Below the pieces are notes generated by a model. The model was not told the DNA's origin. It was given only the letters and a program-made list of their open reading frames with translations, and searched no databases. DNA of 64,000 nucleotides from Roseateles oligotrophus (GTDB lineage: Bacteria > Pseudomonadota > Gammaproteobacteria > Burkholderiales > Burkholderiaceae_C). How positions within the stretch are numbered: position 1 is the stretch's first letter; the number at the start of each line of letters is the position of its first letter. Of the stretch, positions 1-10,280 are shown one piece after another. The position numbers were made by a program, and so were the translations under genes. The DNA is taken from NCBI RefSeq assembly GCF_014204525.1, contig NZ_JACHLP010000001.1, positions 620,001 through 684,000 on the forward strand. The letters run 5' to 3'.

Positions 1-548
1 ACCAGGCCCAGGGCCAGGCCCAGGCCTAACGCCGTCAGCCCGCGCACCATGCTCTGGCCCAGCACCGCGCTGACGGTGATGAAGGCCAGCAGCATCAGCA
101 AGAAGTACTCGGGCGGACCCAGCTTGACTGCATGCTCGGCCACCAGGGGCGCGAACAGCGTCACCAGCACGGTGGCGATGGTGCCGGCCACAAAGGAGCC
201 GATGGCCGCCGTCGCCAAGGCCGCACCCGCACGGCCGCTCTTGGCCATCTTGTTGCCCTCCAGCGCCGTCACCATGGAGCCGGCCTCGCCGGGGGTGTTG
301 AGCAGGATGGAGGTGGTGGAGCCGCCGTACATGGCGCCGTAATAGATGCCGGCGAAGAAAATCATCGAGGCGGTCGGGTCCACCTTCAAGGTAATGGGCA
401 AGAGCATGGCCACGGCCGTGGCCGGGCCTATGCCGGGCAGCACACCCACCGCCGTGCCTATGGTGCAGCCCACCAGGGCCCACAGCAGATTGACGGGCGT
501 GCCCGCCGTGGCGAAACCCTGCAACAACTGGTTCCAAACGTCCAACAT
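1..548 (-). CDS. tctA: Tripartite tricarboxylate transporter large permease TctA (partial)
   Basis: This is the large membrane subunit of a TctABC secondary transporter, which carries di- or tricarboxylates across the inner membrane after delivery by the periplasmic TctC. About 182 N-terminal residues are visible and the frame runs off the window edge, so the C-terminal part is missing. The N-terminal helix contains the family's glycine/proline motif [17 protein letters not shown], followed by a segment with [18 protein letters not shown]; both are highly characteristic of TctA. The ATG at 548 overlaps the TGA of tctB by one base (TGATG), which implies translational coupling. The substrate (citrate, or another carboxylate) cannot be read from this fragment. 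Confidence 0.93.
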   Translation of the reverse strand, partial: MLDVWNQLLQGFATAGTPVNLLWALVGCTIGTAVGVLPGIGPATAVAMLLPITLKVDPTASMIFFAGIYYGAMYGGSTTSILLNTPGEAGSMVTALEGNKMAKSGRAGAALATAAIGSFVAGTIATVLVTLFAPLVAEHAVKLGPPEYFLLMLLAFITVSAVLGQSMVRGLTALGLGLALGL

Positions 549-1084
549 CAAATCCATCCCGTATTGCTGAGGCCAGGCAGATTGATGGCCAGCAATTGAG
601 TAAAGCCCCAGAACACCGGTGCCGAAATCGCCATGCCCACCAAGGCGTCCTGCAACCAGATGCGCGGGCGCAGGTCCTGCCGGCCCTCGGCCGAGCGGAA
701 GCCGCGTATGGCCAGCACATAGCACAGGGCGCAGCTGAGGATGAAACCCAGGCTGGTGATCAGCCAGGCATTGAGCAGCAAGCCGGCCGAGACCCAGGCA
801 AAGCCCAGCCAGTGGCCGCGGGGCGCACCATCGTCGTCGCCCATTTCACGGAAGCCCCCTTGCAAGGCCTCCTTCAGCAGCCAGAGCGAGCACAGGCCCA
901 GCAGGCCCGCCACCACCCAGGGCAGGAAGTTAGGGGCCACACCGCCGTAGCCGGCGAAGTCGGAGATGGTCCGCGCGCCCGCCCCCAGGCCCAGGGCCAG
1001 GGCCAGCACCGCGAGGCTCACGCCCACCTGCCAGCGCGGCTCGCGCTGCGAGCCGGGCTCGGCCATTTGCTGCTCTTCTGCCAC
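548..1084 (-). CDS. tctB: Tripartite tricarboxylate transporter small permease TctB
   Basis: This is the small four-helix membrane subunit of the TctABC transporter, 178 aa if translation begins at the GTG at 1084. An in-frame ATG at 1066 is an alternative start and neither has a convincing Shine-Dalgarno sequence. Hydrophobic segments lie at about residues 22-38, 55-75, 95-130 and 145-170, as expected for TctB. TctB proteins are poorly conserved in sequence, so the call rests on size, topology and position between tctC and tctA. One base separates it from the tctC stop codon, and it overlaps tctA by one base. The order C-B-A matches classical tct operons. Confidence 0.9.
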   Translation of the reverse strand: MAEEQQMAEPGSQREPRWQVGVSLAVLALALGLGAGARTISDFAGYGGVAPNFLPWVVAGLLGLCSLWLLKEALQGGFREMGDDDGAPRGHWLGFAWVSAGLLLNAWLITSLGFILSCALCYVLAIRGFRSAEGRQDLRPRIWLQDALVGMAISAPVFWGFTQLLAINLPGLSNTGWI

Positions 1085-1085
1085 C

Positions 1086-2048
1086 TCAGATCATCCCGCT
1101 CTTGACCATCACGGCGCGCAGGCTGGCGAACTCGTCGTCCACGAACTTCTCGAAGGCCGGACCGGTCAACACGGCGCTGGTCCAGTTGTTCTTGGTCAGG
1201 GCCTCGGTCCAGGTACGGCTCTTGGTGGCGGCCACGACCAGATCGGTCAAGGCCTTGCGCTGGGCCGGCGTGATGCCGGGCGCGCCGTAAACGCCGCGCC
1301 AGTTGCCGATCACCACATCAATGCCCAACTGCTTGAGCGTGGGCACATTGACGCCGGGCAAACGGGTCTCGGCCGTGATGGCCAGGGGCCGCATCTTGCC
1401 GCTTTCGATATAGGGTGCGAACTCGCTATAGCCGCTGCCGCCGATGGTGACATTGCCGCCCAGGATGGCGGCCGTGGCCTCACCGCCGCCGCGGAAGGCG
1501 ACGTAATTGATCTTGCTGGGGTCCACGCCGACGGCGCGGGCCAGCATGGCCGCGGCAATATGCTCGGTGGAGCCGCGCGAACCGCCGCCCCATTTGACGC
1601 TGCCGGGGTCTTTCTTGAGCTGGGCCACCACCTCGTCCATGGTCTTGAAGGGCGAGTTGGCGGGCAGCACGAAGACGTTGTACTCGCTGGTCAGACGCGC
1701 GATGGGCGTGGCCTTGTCCAGCGACACCGGCGGGCGGCCGGTGATCAAACCGCCCAGCATCACCGCCCCCATCACCATCAAGGCGTTCGGGTCGCCCTTG
1801 CTGGCGTTGACGAACTGGGCCAGGCCGATGGCGCCGGCCGCACCGCCCTTGTTGTCGTAACTGACCGTGGCCGCCAGACCGGCATCCTGCAGGGCCTTGC
1901 CCAGGGCGCGGCCGGTGGTGTCCCAGCCGCCGCCCGGGTTGGCGGGCAACATCATCTTGAGATTGAGGCCGGAGGCACGGGCCGCCAGCGGCAGGCCGCC
2001 TGCGGCGCCCAGCGCCAGCAAGGATTTCAGAAAAGTATCACGACGCAT
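1086..2048 (-). CDS. tctC: Tripartite tricarboxylate transporter substrate-binding protein TctC (Bug family)
   Basis: Periplasmic substrate-binding protein of 320 aa that captures a carboxylate and hands it to TctAB. I place the start at the ATG at 2048, because it is preceded by AGGAG and followed by a normal signal peptide (MRRDTFLKSLL, cleavage near residue 25 after ARA). The paired arginines resemble a Tat signal but the spacing is not exact. The mature part begins with the beta-strand and PANPGGGWDTT loop typical of Bug/TctC proteins, which binds a carboxylate group. Bug proteins are greatly expanded in Burkholderiales, but here the full permease follows, so this is a true transporter component. 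The ligand remains unknown. Confidence 0.94.
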   Translation of the reverse strand: MRRDTFLKSLLALGAAGGLPLAARASGLNLKMMLPANPGGGWDTTGRALGKALQDAGLAATVSYDNKGGAAGAIGLAQFVNASKGDPNALMVMGAVMLGGLITGRPPVSLDKATPIARLTSEYNVFVLPANSPFKTMDEVVAQLKKDPGSVKWGGGSRGSTEHIAAAMLARAVGVDPSKINYVAFRGGGEATAAILGGNVTIGGSGYSEFAPYIESGKMRPLAITAETRLPGVNVPTLKQLGIDVVIGNWRGVYGAPGITPAQRKALTDLVVAATKSRTWTEALTKNNWTSAVLTGPAFEKFVDDEFASLRAVMVKSGMI

Positions 2049-2097
2049 CGTTCTGGCTCCTGTGAACTGCGAGAGAAAAATGAATGGGACCACGGAA

Positions 2098-2117
2098 GCG
2101 AGGCCCTGGGGCCTCGC
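2098..2117 (-). promoter_or_regulatory. Intercistronic GC-rich hairpin between porin and tctC
   Basis: A perfect stem of 8-9 bp (GCGAGGCCC / GGGCCTCGC, loop of 2-4 nt) lies between the porin stop codon and the tctC start. There is no U-tract on the minus strand, so this is not a standard terminator. Such hairpins often allow higher expression of the upstream gene, by partial termination or by protecting the mRNA 3' end; that role here is inference. Confidence 0.45.
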
Positions 2118-2129
2118 CAAAATCAAAGA

Positions 2130-3176
2130 TCAAAAGGAGTGGGTGATGCCAGCCTCGAAGCCCGTGGAACTCTGGCCCGCCTGCACCGCGGAGCCGCCAC
2201 GGATCACGAAGCTGCCCTTGTCGCTGTTGTCGACACGCGAGATTGTGCTGTACAGAGAGGTGCGCTTGGACAGATTGTGGCGATAGCCGACGGCAAACAG
2301 ATTACCGCTGTAGTCGCCCTTCTTCAGGTCACCACTGTTCTCGCTATGGACATAGCTGGCACGCAGCTGGCCCGCACCGATCTTGTAGATGGCGCCCAGC
2401 ACATAGTTGGCCTGCTCGCGCGCGCCTTCCTTGCTGACGTGGTAGAGGCCCATCAGCTGCGCATCGCCGATCTTGTAGCTGGCGCCCAGGTTGTAGACCT
2501 TGAACTTCTTGCCGCCGGGGTTGTCGGTCTCCGACAGTGCCACCGCCACATCGAAGGGACCGGTCGCATAACCCAGGCGCAGGCCCAGATACTTGCCGTC
2601 CGAGCCCTCGCCGGCCGCCACCATGGCCTGGCCGTAGACACCGCCCAGCTTCTCGGGCAGGAAGTAGCCCACCGAATTGTCCGAGCGAACAATGGTCTTG
2701 GCCGAAGACGAGCTGCCGTCAAAGCCGTAGATCAGATTGTTGGCGCCACCCACGCCATTGGTGCCGAACACATTGAAGCGGCTGATGCTCCAGAAGGTGG
2801 GGGTGAAATCACGGCCCAGGCGGACCTCGCCGGCCGCATCGCTGATCAGGCTGACCGTCGCGCGGCGGCCCCAGAAGCGGTTCGAATCGGCCGTGCCGGT
2901 ATCGGGGTTGAGCGCGCCTTCCAGATGGAAGCCGGCCTTCAGCCCGCCGCCCAGCTCTTCCACGCCGCGCAGGCCGAAACGGCTGCTTTGCTGGCCATCG
3001 GTACTCAGCAGGTGCAAGGTCTTGTCGCCGTTCTTCAGATACTGGACACCCGCGTCCACGATACCGAAAACCGTCACGCTGGACTGCGCCTGGGCCAGGC
3101 CACCCAGGCCCAGCAGCAGGGCCGCCAGCAGCGAGGAGGTGACGGGACGGGTCAACAAGGAAAGGTCTTTGCTCAT
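2130..3176 (-). CDS. Outer-membrane general porin (betaproteobacterial Porin_4 type)
   Basis: Trimeric beta-barrel porin of 348 aa that lets small hydrophilic solutes cross the outer membrane. A signal peptide covers about residues 1-30 (cleavage after AQA), followed by the family start SSVTVFGIVDAGVQY. The protein ends in a terminal phenylalanine (ITHSF), the BAM recognition signal. A GGAGAAAC sequence precedes the ATG at 3176. The gene lies upstream of and co-directional with tctCBA, 81 bp away. In Pseudomonas a tricarboxylate porin (OpdH) occupies the same position, so this porin probably serves carboxylate entry, although it belongs to a different porin family. Confidence 0.93.
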   Translation of the reverse strand: MSKDLSLLTRPVTSSLLAALLLGLGGLAQAQSSVTVFGIVDAGVQYLKNGDKTLHLLSTDGQQSSRFGLRGVEELGGGLKAGFHLEGALNPDTGTADSNRFWGRRATVSLISDAAGEVRLGRDFTPTFWSISRFNVFGTNGVGGANNLIYGFDGSSSSAKTIVRSDNSVGYFLPEKLGGVYGQAMVAAGEGSDGKYLGLRLGYATGPFDVAVALSETDNPGGKKFKVYNLGASYKIGDAQLMGLYHVSKEGAREQANYVLGAIYKIGAGQLRASYVHSENSGDLKKGDYSGNLFAVGYRHNLSKRTSLYSTISRVDNSDKGSFVIRGGSAVQAGQSSTGFEAGITHSF

Positions 3177-3338
3177 CGAAGGTTTCTCCGCGAAATATTG
3201 TTTTGGACGTCGAAGCCCAGCCTCGACGGGTCCGAATGGTGCGCAGCGAGGCTGTCAAATCGCTGTCCGCCACCCTGGGGAAAACCTTGAGCCTCGACGG
3301 ACAGGGCCGATGGCTGCTGACGCTGGTATCGTGCCGGC
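3177..3338. promoter_or_regulatory. Divergent porin/tctD control region with palindrome and direct repeats
   Basis: The 162-bp gap separates the divergent porin-tct operon from tctDE. It contains an imperfect palindrome at 3208-3228 (CGTCGAAGC-CCA-GCCTCGACG, one mismatch in nine pairs). An 11-bp direct repeat, AGCCTCGACGG, occurs at 3219-3229 and 3290-3300. One copy lies about 45 bp from the porin start and the other about 40 bp from the tctD start. These are plausible binding sites for TctD, by analogy with autoregulated OmpR-family regulators. I do not see a clear sigma-70 promoter. Confidence 0.45.
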
Positions 3339-4028
3339 ATGAATTTGCTGCTGATTGAAGACAATGCGGCGATGCAAGCCACCTTGCAGCGCTCCTTCGA
3401 GCGCCGCGGCATCCGTGTGAGCTGCTGCGGCGACGGCGCCCAGGCCCTGGCACGCTGGCGCGAGTGCAAGCCCGATGTGGTGCTGCTCGACCTCTCCCTG
3501 CCCGGCCGCGACGGCCTGGAACTGCTGTCCGACGCGCGGGCCGAGAAGCTGAGCACGCCCGTCATCATCCTGACCGCCCGCGGCACCGTGGGCGACCGCA
3601 TCCTCGGCCTCAATATCGGCGCCGACGACTACCTGCCCAAGCCCTTCGACCTGGACGAGCTGGAGGCGCGGGTGCGCGCCCTGGCCCGCCGCCGCTCGGT
3701 GGGCCCGGCCGATGCCGAGGCGGGCGAGGCCGAGGGCGCCAGCTTCTGCGGCCTGCGCGCCGACACGCAAAGCGACGCCGTCTACCACATGGGACTGCCG
3801 CTGGAGCTGCCGCCGCGCGAAGCCGCCCTGCTGCGCGCCCTGCTGGCACGGCCCGGCCAGGCGCTGGGCAAGGAGCGGCTCAGCAGCCTGGTCTTCGGCG
3901 ATGCCGACGAGGTGCAGCCCGATGCCATCGAGGTGGTCGCCTACCGCTTGCGCAAGAAGTTAGCCGCCACCAATGCCCGCATCGTCACCCTGCGCGGTCT
4001 GGGCTATCTGCTGAAGGCCGAGCGCTGA
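3339..4028 (+). CDS. tctD: Two-component response regulator TctD (OmpR family)
   Basis: Transcriptional regulator of 229 aa. An N-terminal receiver domain (about residues 1-118) has the acidic pocket E7-D8 and the predicted phospho-acceptor D51 in VVLLDLSLPG, with the conserved lysine in YLPKPFD near residue 104. A C-terminal winged helix of OmpR/PhoB type (about 130-229) includes the recognition helix region EVVAYRLRKKL. It lies 4 bp before the sensor kinase gene and diverges from the porin-tctCBA operon. The expected role is activation of tricarboxylate uptake genes in response to extracellular substrate; this follows from the known TctDE system and the gene arrangement. Confidence 0.92.
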   Translation: MNLLLIEDNAAMQATLQRSFERRGIRVSCCGDGAQALARWRECKPDVVLLDLSLPGRDGLELLSDARAEKLSTPVIILTARGTVGDRILGLNIGADDYLPKPFDLDELEARVRALARRRSVGPADAEAGEAEGASFCGLRADTQSDAVYHMGLPLELPPREAALLRALLARPGQALGKERLSSLVFGDADEVQPDAIEVVAYRLRKKLAATNARIVTLRGLGYLLKAER

Positions 4029-4032
4029 GCCC

Positions 4033-5499
4033 ATGACTGCACTGAAGCTGCTGGGCCGGCGCATGAGCGGCCTGTCAATGCGCAGCCGCCTGCTGCTGGG
4101 CATCCTGCTGCCGGTGGGCCTGCTGGTGGTGATCAATGCCAACCGGCTCTACCACGACGCCCTGGACGCCATCGACACCGCCTACGACCGCACCCTGCTG
4201 GCCTCGGCCAAGGCCATCGGCGAGCTGCTGGAAGTCAGCGACACCGACGGCACACCCCGGCTCAAGGCCACCGTGCCCTACTCCGCCCTGGAGGCCTTCG
4301 AGGCCGACAACCGCAGCCGCATGTATTACAAGGTCACCGGCTTCCAGGGCGAGCTGGTGTCGGGCTTTGGCGGCCTGCCCGCTTGGGCAGGCAAGCTGCC
4401 CGACCGCGGCATCTACGCCGCCCTGGTGGACTTCTACGACGACCACTATCTGGGCAAGCCGGTGCGGGTGGCGGTGCTGCTGCAACCCGTCTCCGACGAG
4501 GCCGGCATGGGCCTGGCCACCATCCAGGTGGCCGAGACCCTGGAGCTGCGCCGCACCCTGGCCCGCCAGGTGCTGCTGGCCACGCTGTGGCGCCAGGCCG
4601 CCCTGCTGGCGGTGATTGCCGCCGTGGTCTGGCTGGTGGTGCAGCGCGCCACCCGGCCGGTGCGCGAGCTGAGCCAGGCCATCACCGCCCGCGAAGGCGA
4701 TGACCTGCGCCCCATCCACGCGCCGCAGACGCCGGTGGAGCTGCTGCCCTTGGTCGCCGCCATCAACGAAGCCTGGGACCGCCAGGCCAGCCTGCTCAGC
4801 CACCAGAAACGCTTTGTGCGCGACGCCTCCCACCAGCTGCGCACCCCGCTGGCCGTGCTCAAGGTGCAGGTGCAGTCGGCCCAGCGCGGCGATCTGCCAC
4901 TGGCCCAGGCCCTGGACGAGATCGGCCTGACGATAGACGGCGCCACCCAGCTGGCCAACCAGATGCTGGCCCTGGCCAAGGTGGAACAGCTGCGCCAGCA
5001 GGGCGACCCGCCGGCCCTGGACCTGGCCGAGACGGTGCGCGAGGTGGCGCTAGACCTGGCGCCGCTGATCGCCGAGGCCGGCCTGGACTTCGAGCTCGAC
5101 ACCCAGCCCTGCACCGTGCGGGGCCATGCCTGGGCGCTGCGCGAGCTGGTGCGCAATCTGCTGCACAACGCCCTCAAGCACAGCCCCAGGCAGGGCCGCC
5201 TGAGCGTGCGCCTGCGCCCGCTGGAGGGCATGGCGCAGCTGGACATCGCCGACAGCGGCCCGGGCCTACCCGCCAGCCTGCGGCCGCGCCTGATGCAGCC
5301 TTTTGCCAGCGGCGGCAGCGATGGCGCCGGCTTGGGCCTGGCCATCTGCCGCGAGATCGTGCAGTCCATGGGCGGCAGCATCAATCTGGAGAACCGCCTG
5401 GCCAAAGCCGCGGGCGCGGCCAAGCAGCAGGCCACGGCCCGAGTGCTGGGCCTGGACGCGGTGGTGCGCCTGCCCTTGGCGGACAATCCAAGCCCATGA
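4033..5499 (+). CDS. tctE: Sensor histidine kinase TctE
   Basis: Membrane-bound histidine kinase of 488 aa. The first transmembrane helix is at about residues 16-36 and a periplasmic sensor domain follows to about 178. A second helix lies at about 180-203, followed by a HAMP linker. The dimerisation/phospho-acceptor helix has H267 in the motif [10 protein letters not shown]. The ATP-binding domain shows an N-box ([13 protein letters not shown]), G1 ([10 protein letters not shown]) and G2 (GAGLGLAI). The short periplasmic domain fits the TctE type that senses di- or tricarboxylates. It is cotranscribed with tctD and its last four bases overlap the start of hslR (ATGA). Confidence 0.92.
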   Translation: MTALKLLGRRMSGLSMRSRLLLGILLPVGLLVVINANRLYHDALDAIDTAYDRTLLASAKAIGELLEVSDTDGTPRLKATVPYSALEAFEADNRSRMYYKVTGFQGELVSGFGGLPAWAGKLPDRGIYAALVDFYDDHYLGKPVRVAVLLQPVSDEAGMGLATIQVAETLELRRTLARQVLLATLWRQAALLAVIAAVVWLVVQRATRPVRELSQAITAREGDDLRPIHAPQTPVELLPLVAAINEAWDRQASLLSHQKRFVRDASHQLRTPLAVLKVQVQSAQRGDLPLAQALDEIGLTIDGATQLANQMLALAKVEQLRQQGDPPALDLAETVREVALDLAPLIAEAGLDFELDTQPCTVRGHAWALRELVRNLLHNALKHSPRQGRLSVRLRPLEGMAQLDIADSGPGLPASLRPRLMQPFASGGSDGAGLGLAICREIVQSMGGSINLENRLAKAAGAAKQQATARVLGLDAVVRLPLADNPSP

Positions 5500-5942
5500 G
5501 TTCGCCTAACACCAAGAACAAGCATGCAGGCAAGGACCCGGCCACAGCGGGTTTGCGTCTGGACAAATGGCTGTGGGCCGCGCGCTTTTTCAAGACCCGC
5601 GCGCTGGCGGCCGAGGAAATAGGCCATGGCCGGGTGCAGATCAACGGTCAGGTGGCCAAGGCCTCGCGCGAGATGAAGCTGGGCGACCTCGTGCGCCTGC
5701 GCCAAGGGGAACACAGCCGCGAAGTCTGGGTGCGCGGCCTCAGCCACGCCCGCGGGCCCGCCCCGCAGGCGCAGGCGCTGTACGAGGAGACGCCGGCAAG
5801 CCAGGCCGAGCGCGCCCGCGCGATCGAGCAGCGCCGTCTCGCCCCCGAGCCGGCCCAGTCCATCACCCAGGGCCGCCCCACCAAACAAGACCGGCGCCGC
5901 CTGGCCGATTGGGAGCGCTGGAGCGCCAGCGACGAGGCTTGA
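5496..5942 (+). CDS. hslR: Heat shock protein 15, S4-domain RNA-binding protein
   Basis: Hsp15 (148 aa) binds free 50S subunits that carry nascent chains and helps recycle ribosomes after premature dissociation, notably during heat shock. The S4 RNA-binding fold is visible at about residues 14-75 ([18 protein letters not shown], then [18 protein letters not shown]), followed by a basic, less ordered tail. The start codon overlaps the tctE stop codon as ATGA, so it may be translated from tct transcripts as well as from its own promoter. It lies immediately upstream of grpE-dnaK-dnaJ, which fits a heat-shock role. Confidence 0.9.
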   Translation: MSSPNTKNKHAGKDPATAGLRLDKWLWAARFFKTRALAAEEIGHGRVQINGQVAKASREMKLGDLVRLRQGEHSREVWVRGLSHARGPAPQAQALYEETPASQAERARAIEQRRLAPEPAQSITQGRPTKQDRRRLADWERWSASDEA

Positions 5943-6034
5943 TCCGAGGGCTGTGCAGGCTTGCAGGCCGCCCGGCCCGCCTGAGCGACAATCCCAGCTT
6001 CGGGTTTTCCGAGTGAAAGCTTCCAAAATACCCT

Positions 6035-6062
6035 CTTGAAATGCAGGGCATGGCTCCCATAT
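6035..6062 (+). promoter_or_regulatory. Sigma-32 heat-shock promoter of grpE
   Basis: The -35 element CTTGAAA (6035-6041) and the -10 element TCCCATAT (6055-6062) are separated by 13 bases. They match the sigma-32 consensus (CTTGAAA, 13-15 bp, CCCCATNT) with one -10 mismatch. Transcription would begin near 6068-6070, so the in-frame ATG at 6041 lies inside the promoter and the grpE start must be the ATG at 6089. Confidence 0.8.
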
Positions 6063-6088
6063 GCCCGCCACTGCTTCTTTACTGCACC

Positions 6089-6634
6089 ATGAACAACGCT
6101 CAAACAAACCCTCAAGATCCCGCCGGTGAAGCCTCGAATGCGGCCGCCGATCTGAGCCAAGAACAAGGCGCGAGCGCCGGCCCGGAAGCCAGGCTGGCCG
6201 AGGTCGAGGCGCGTCTGGCCGAGATGTCCGACGCCTATCTGCGCGCCAAGGCCGAGGTGGAGAACATCCGCCGCCGCTCGGAAGAAGAAATGTCCAAGGC
6301 GCGCAAATTCGCCGTCGAGTCCTTTGCCGAGGCCTTGCTGCCGGTGATGGACAGCATGGAAGCCGCGATTGCCATGCCCGAGGCCAAGGTCGAGACCGTG
6401 CTGGAAGGCGTGCACGCCACCAAGCGCCAGTTGGCATCCGCGCTGGAGCGCAACAAGGTGCTGGAGATCAACCCCGCCGCCGCCGCCAAATTCGACCCGC
6501 ACCAGCACCAGGCCATCTCGGTCGTGCCGGCCGAGCAAGACCCGGGCACCGTGGTGGCCGTGCTGCAAAAAGGTTACTCGATCAACGAGCGCGTGCTGCG
6601 CCCGGCCCTGGTGACCGTGTCGGCCCCGCGCTGA
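6089..6634 (+). CDS. grpE: Nucleotide exchange factor GrpE
   Basis: GrpE (181 aa) releases ADP from DnaK and so drives the chaperone cycle in the cytoplasm. It starts with an acidic, flexible N-terminus (about residues 1-40), then the long dimerising coiled coil ([31 protein letters not shown]). It ends with the C-terminal beta domain carrying the conserved run HQAISVV and the closing segment [16 protein letters not shown]. An in-frame ATG at 6041 would add 16 residues but lies within the heat-shock promoter, so I choose 6089. No strong Shine-Dalgarno sequence is visible. It is followed by dnaK and dnaJ, its partners. Confidence 0.95.
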   Translation: MNNAQTNPQDPAGEASNAAADLSQEQGASAGPEARLAEVEARLAEMSDAYLRAKAEVENIRRRSEEEMSKARKFAVESFAEALLPVMDSMEAAIAMPEAKVETVLEGVHATKRQLASALERNKVLEINPAAAAKFDPHQHQAISVVPAEQDPGTVVAVLQKGYSINERVLRPALVTVSAPR

Positions 6635-6667
6635 GCCCTCCAGCCAAAAAATGCACAGGCCGCGCCC

Positions 6668-6695
6668 CTTGAAAGGGCCGGACTTATCCACAGCT
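6668..6695 (+). promoter_or_regulatory. Probable sigma-32 promoter of dnaK
   Basis: A perfect -35 CTTGAAA at 6668-6674, preceded by CCC as in strong heat-shock promoters, is followed after 13 bases by a weaker -10-like CCACAGCT at 6688-6695 (five of seven informative positions). This would give dnaK-dnaJ a heat-inducible start separate from grpE. Confidence 0.55.
6684..6692 (+). promoter_or_regulatory. Perfect DnaA box overlapping the dnaK promoter
   Basis: The nonamer TTATCCACA matches the high-affinity DnaA box exactly and sits across the spacer and -10 of the candidate sigma-32 promoter. A single 9-mer can occur by chance; its position in the promoter is what makes it notable. Confidence 0.4.
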
Positions 6696-6782
6696 TAGAA
6701 GCATCTGCTTCAAACCTTATGACAGCGCCGCCGACCTCCCCCGCCGGCCGCGCCCATCACAGCCTTATCAGGAGAACGAAAC

Positions 6783-8747
<1,965 letters not shown>

Positions 8748-8766
8748 GACCCCTCTCAAGGCACCG

Positions 8767-8790
8767 GGGCCGCAAAGCCTCGGCCCTTGA
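8767..8790 (+). terminator. Weak hairpin between dnaK and dnaJ
   Basis: The stem GGGCCG / CGGCCC (8767-8772 with 8781-8786, 8-nt loop) is followed only by TTGA. It may cause partial termination and lower dnaJ relative to dnaK, but it lacks a real U-tract. Confidence 0.3.
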
Positions 8791-8878
8791 ATCCCGCCGC
8801 CGCGCCGCAGCTCCCAAAGGGTTTGACACCCCAACGGCTAGGCGCGGCGCTGTTGTTTGATACGCACGGACCCCGCCC

Positions 8879-10024
8879 ATGGCAAAGCGTGACTATTACG
8901 AAGCCCTCGGTGTCGCCAAGACGGCGACCGAGGACGACATCAAGAAGGCCTATCGCAAGATGGCCATGAAGTACCACCCCGACCGCAATCAGGGCGAGGG
9001 TGCGAAAAAGGCCGAAGAGCAGTTCAAGGAAGTCAAAGAGGCTTACGAGATGCTCTCCGACGCGCAAAAGCGCGCGGCCTACGATCAGTATGGCCATGCC
9101 GGCGTGGATCCGAATATGGGCGGCCGCGGCGGTCCGGGCGCGGAAGGCTTTGGCGGCTTCGCCGAGGCCTTTGGCGACATCTTCGGCGACATCTTCAACG
9201 GTGGCGCGGGCGGTGGCCGGCGCGGCGGCGGCCAGCAGGTCTACCGCGGCAACGACCTCAGCTACGCCATGGAGATCACGCTGGAAGAAGCGGCGCGCGG
9301 CAAGGAATCGCAGATCCGCATCCCCAGCTGGGAAGGCTGCGAGACCTGCGGCGGCTCGGGCGCCAAGCCCGGCACCAGCGCCAAGAGCTGCGGCAGCTGC
9401 AATGGCTCGGGCACCGTACACATGCGCCAGGGATTCTTCTCGGTGCAACAGACCTGCCCGCATTGCCACGGCACGGGCAAGATCATTCCCGACCCCTGCA
9501 CGGCCTGCAACGGCCAGGGCAAGGTGAAGAAGAGCAAGACGCTGGAGGTGAAGATCCCCGCCGGCATCAACGAGGGCATGCGCATACGCTCGGCCGGCAA
9601 TGGCGAGCCCGGTGTCAACGGCGGCCCGGCGGGCGATCTCTATATCGAGATCCGCATCAAGCAGCACGATATCTTCGAGCGTGACGGCGACGACCTGCAC
9701 TGCACCATGCCGGTGGGCCTGACCACCGCCACCCTGGGCGGCAGCATCGAGGTGCCCACGCTGGGCGGCAAGGCCGAGATCGAACTGCCCGAAGGCACCC
9801 AGCACGGCAAGACCTTCCGCCTGCGCGGCAAGGGCATCAAGGGTGTGCGCTCAAGCTACCCCGGCGACCTCTACTGCCACATCAGCGTGGAGACCCCGGT
9901 CAAGCTGACCGAGCACCAGCGCAAGCTGATGAAGGAGCTGGACAAGAGCTTCCGCGACGGCGGCGAACGCCACTCACCCAATGCCAAGAGCTGGACCGAC
10001 CGGGTCAAGGACATCTTCAAATAA
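8879..10024 (+). CDS. dnaJ: Chaperone protein DnaJ (Hsp40)
   Basis: Co-chaperone of 381 aa that delivers substrates to DnaK and stimulates its ATPase. The J domain (about 1-70) carries the essential HPD motif (KYHPDRN). A Gly/Phe-rich linker (about 75-125) follows. The zinc-binding region (about 145-225) has four CxxCxGxG-type repeats ([32 protein letters not shown]). The C-terminal substrate domains and dimerisation tail follow. It lies 131 bp after dnaK and ends just before a strong intrinsic terminator, so it closes the operon. Confidence 0.98.
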   Translation: MAKRDYYEALGVAKTATEDDIKKAYRKMAMKYHPDRNQGEGAKKAEEQFKEVKEAYEMLSDAQKRAAYDQYGHAGVDPNMGGRGGPGAEGFGGFAEAFGDIFGDIFNGGAGGGRRGGGQQVYRGNDLSYAMEITLEEAARGKESQIRIPSWEGCETCGGSGAKPGTSAKSCGSCNGSGTVHMRQGFFSVQQTCPHCHGTGKIIPDPCTACNGQGKVKKSKTLEVKIPAGINEGMRIRSAGNGEPGVNGGPAGDLYIEIRIKQHDIFERDGDDLHCTMPVGLTTATLGGSIEVPTLGGKAEIELPEGTQHGKTFRLRGKGIKGVRSSYPGDLYCHISVETPVKLTEHQRKLMKELDKSFRDGGERHSPNAKSWTDRVKDIFK

Positions 10025-10044
10025 GCCCTGAGGCCCGCAAAAGC

Positions 10045-10081
10045 AAACGCCCGCACTCGCAAGAGTCCGGGCGTTTTTGTT
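10045..10081 (+). terminator. Intrinsic terminator of the grpE-dnaK-dnaJ operon
   Basis: Stem AACGCCCG pairs with CGGGCGTT, extended by inner ACTC / GAGT around a GCAA tetraloop, followed by TTTTTGTT. This is a classic rho-independent terminator 20 bp after the dnaJ stop codon. Confidence 0.92.
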
Positions 10082-10147
10082 GGGGCTGCGCCCAGAACTA
10101 CCGCTGTTTTTGTGCGTATTTCGCACCTTAGGCTTCGCTGCAGCCGC

Positions 10148-10175
10148 TCAAGCGCTCAAGACATGCTGCCGATAA
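10148..10175 (+). promoter_or_regulatory. Possible sigma-28 (FliA) promoter
   Basis: The octamer GCCGATAA at 10168-10175 is identical to the FliA -10 consensus. TCAAG at 10148-10152 resembles the TAAAG core of the -35 with one mismatch, and the spacing is one base longer than ideal. It would drive the downstream receiver-TPR gene with a leader of about 100 nt. Confidence 0.45.
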
Positions 10176-10280
10176 GGACTTTGTGAACCCCTCCTTGCCT
10201 TGCTCCTGCCCTGCCCGCGCATCCACCCCGACTCCGCCCAGGGCCGCGGCTTGCCGCCGCCTGAACCCAGGAGCTAGCAG

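Noticed and set aside
966-3290. 774-codon open frame on the plus strand
   Set aside because: It lies opposite tctC and the porin, has a low-complexity Gly/Ala/His/Arg composition and no recognisable domain. It is a product of high GC content on the complementary strand.
6041-6088. Longer grpE start at ATG 6041
   Set aside because: It falls within the -35 of the heat-shock promoter and adds residues without family similarity.
8823-8851. TTGACA before dnaJ as a sigma-70 promoter
   Set aside because: No acceptable -10 occurs at 16-18 bp.
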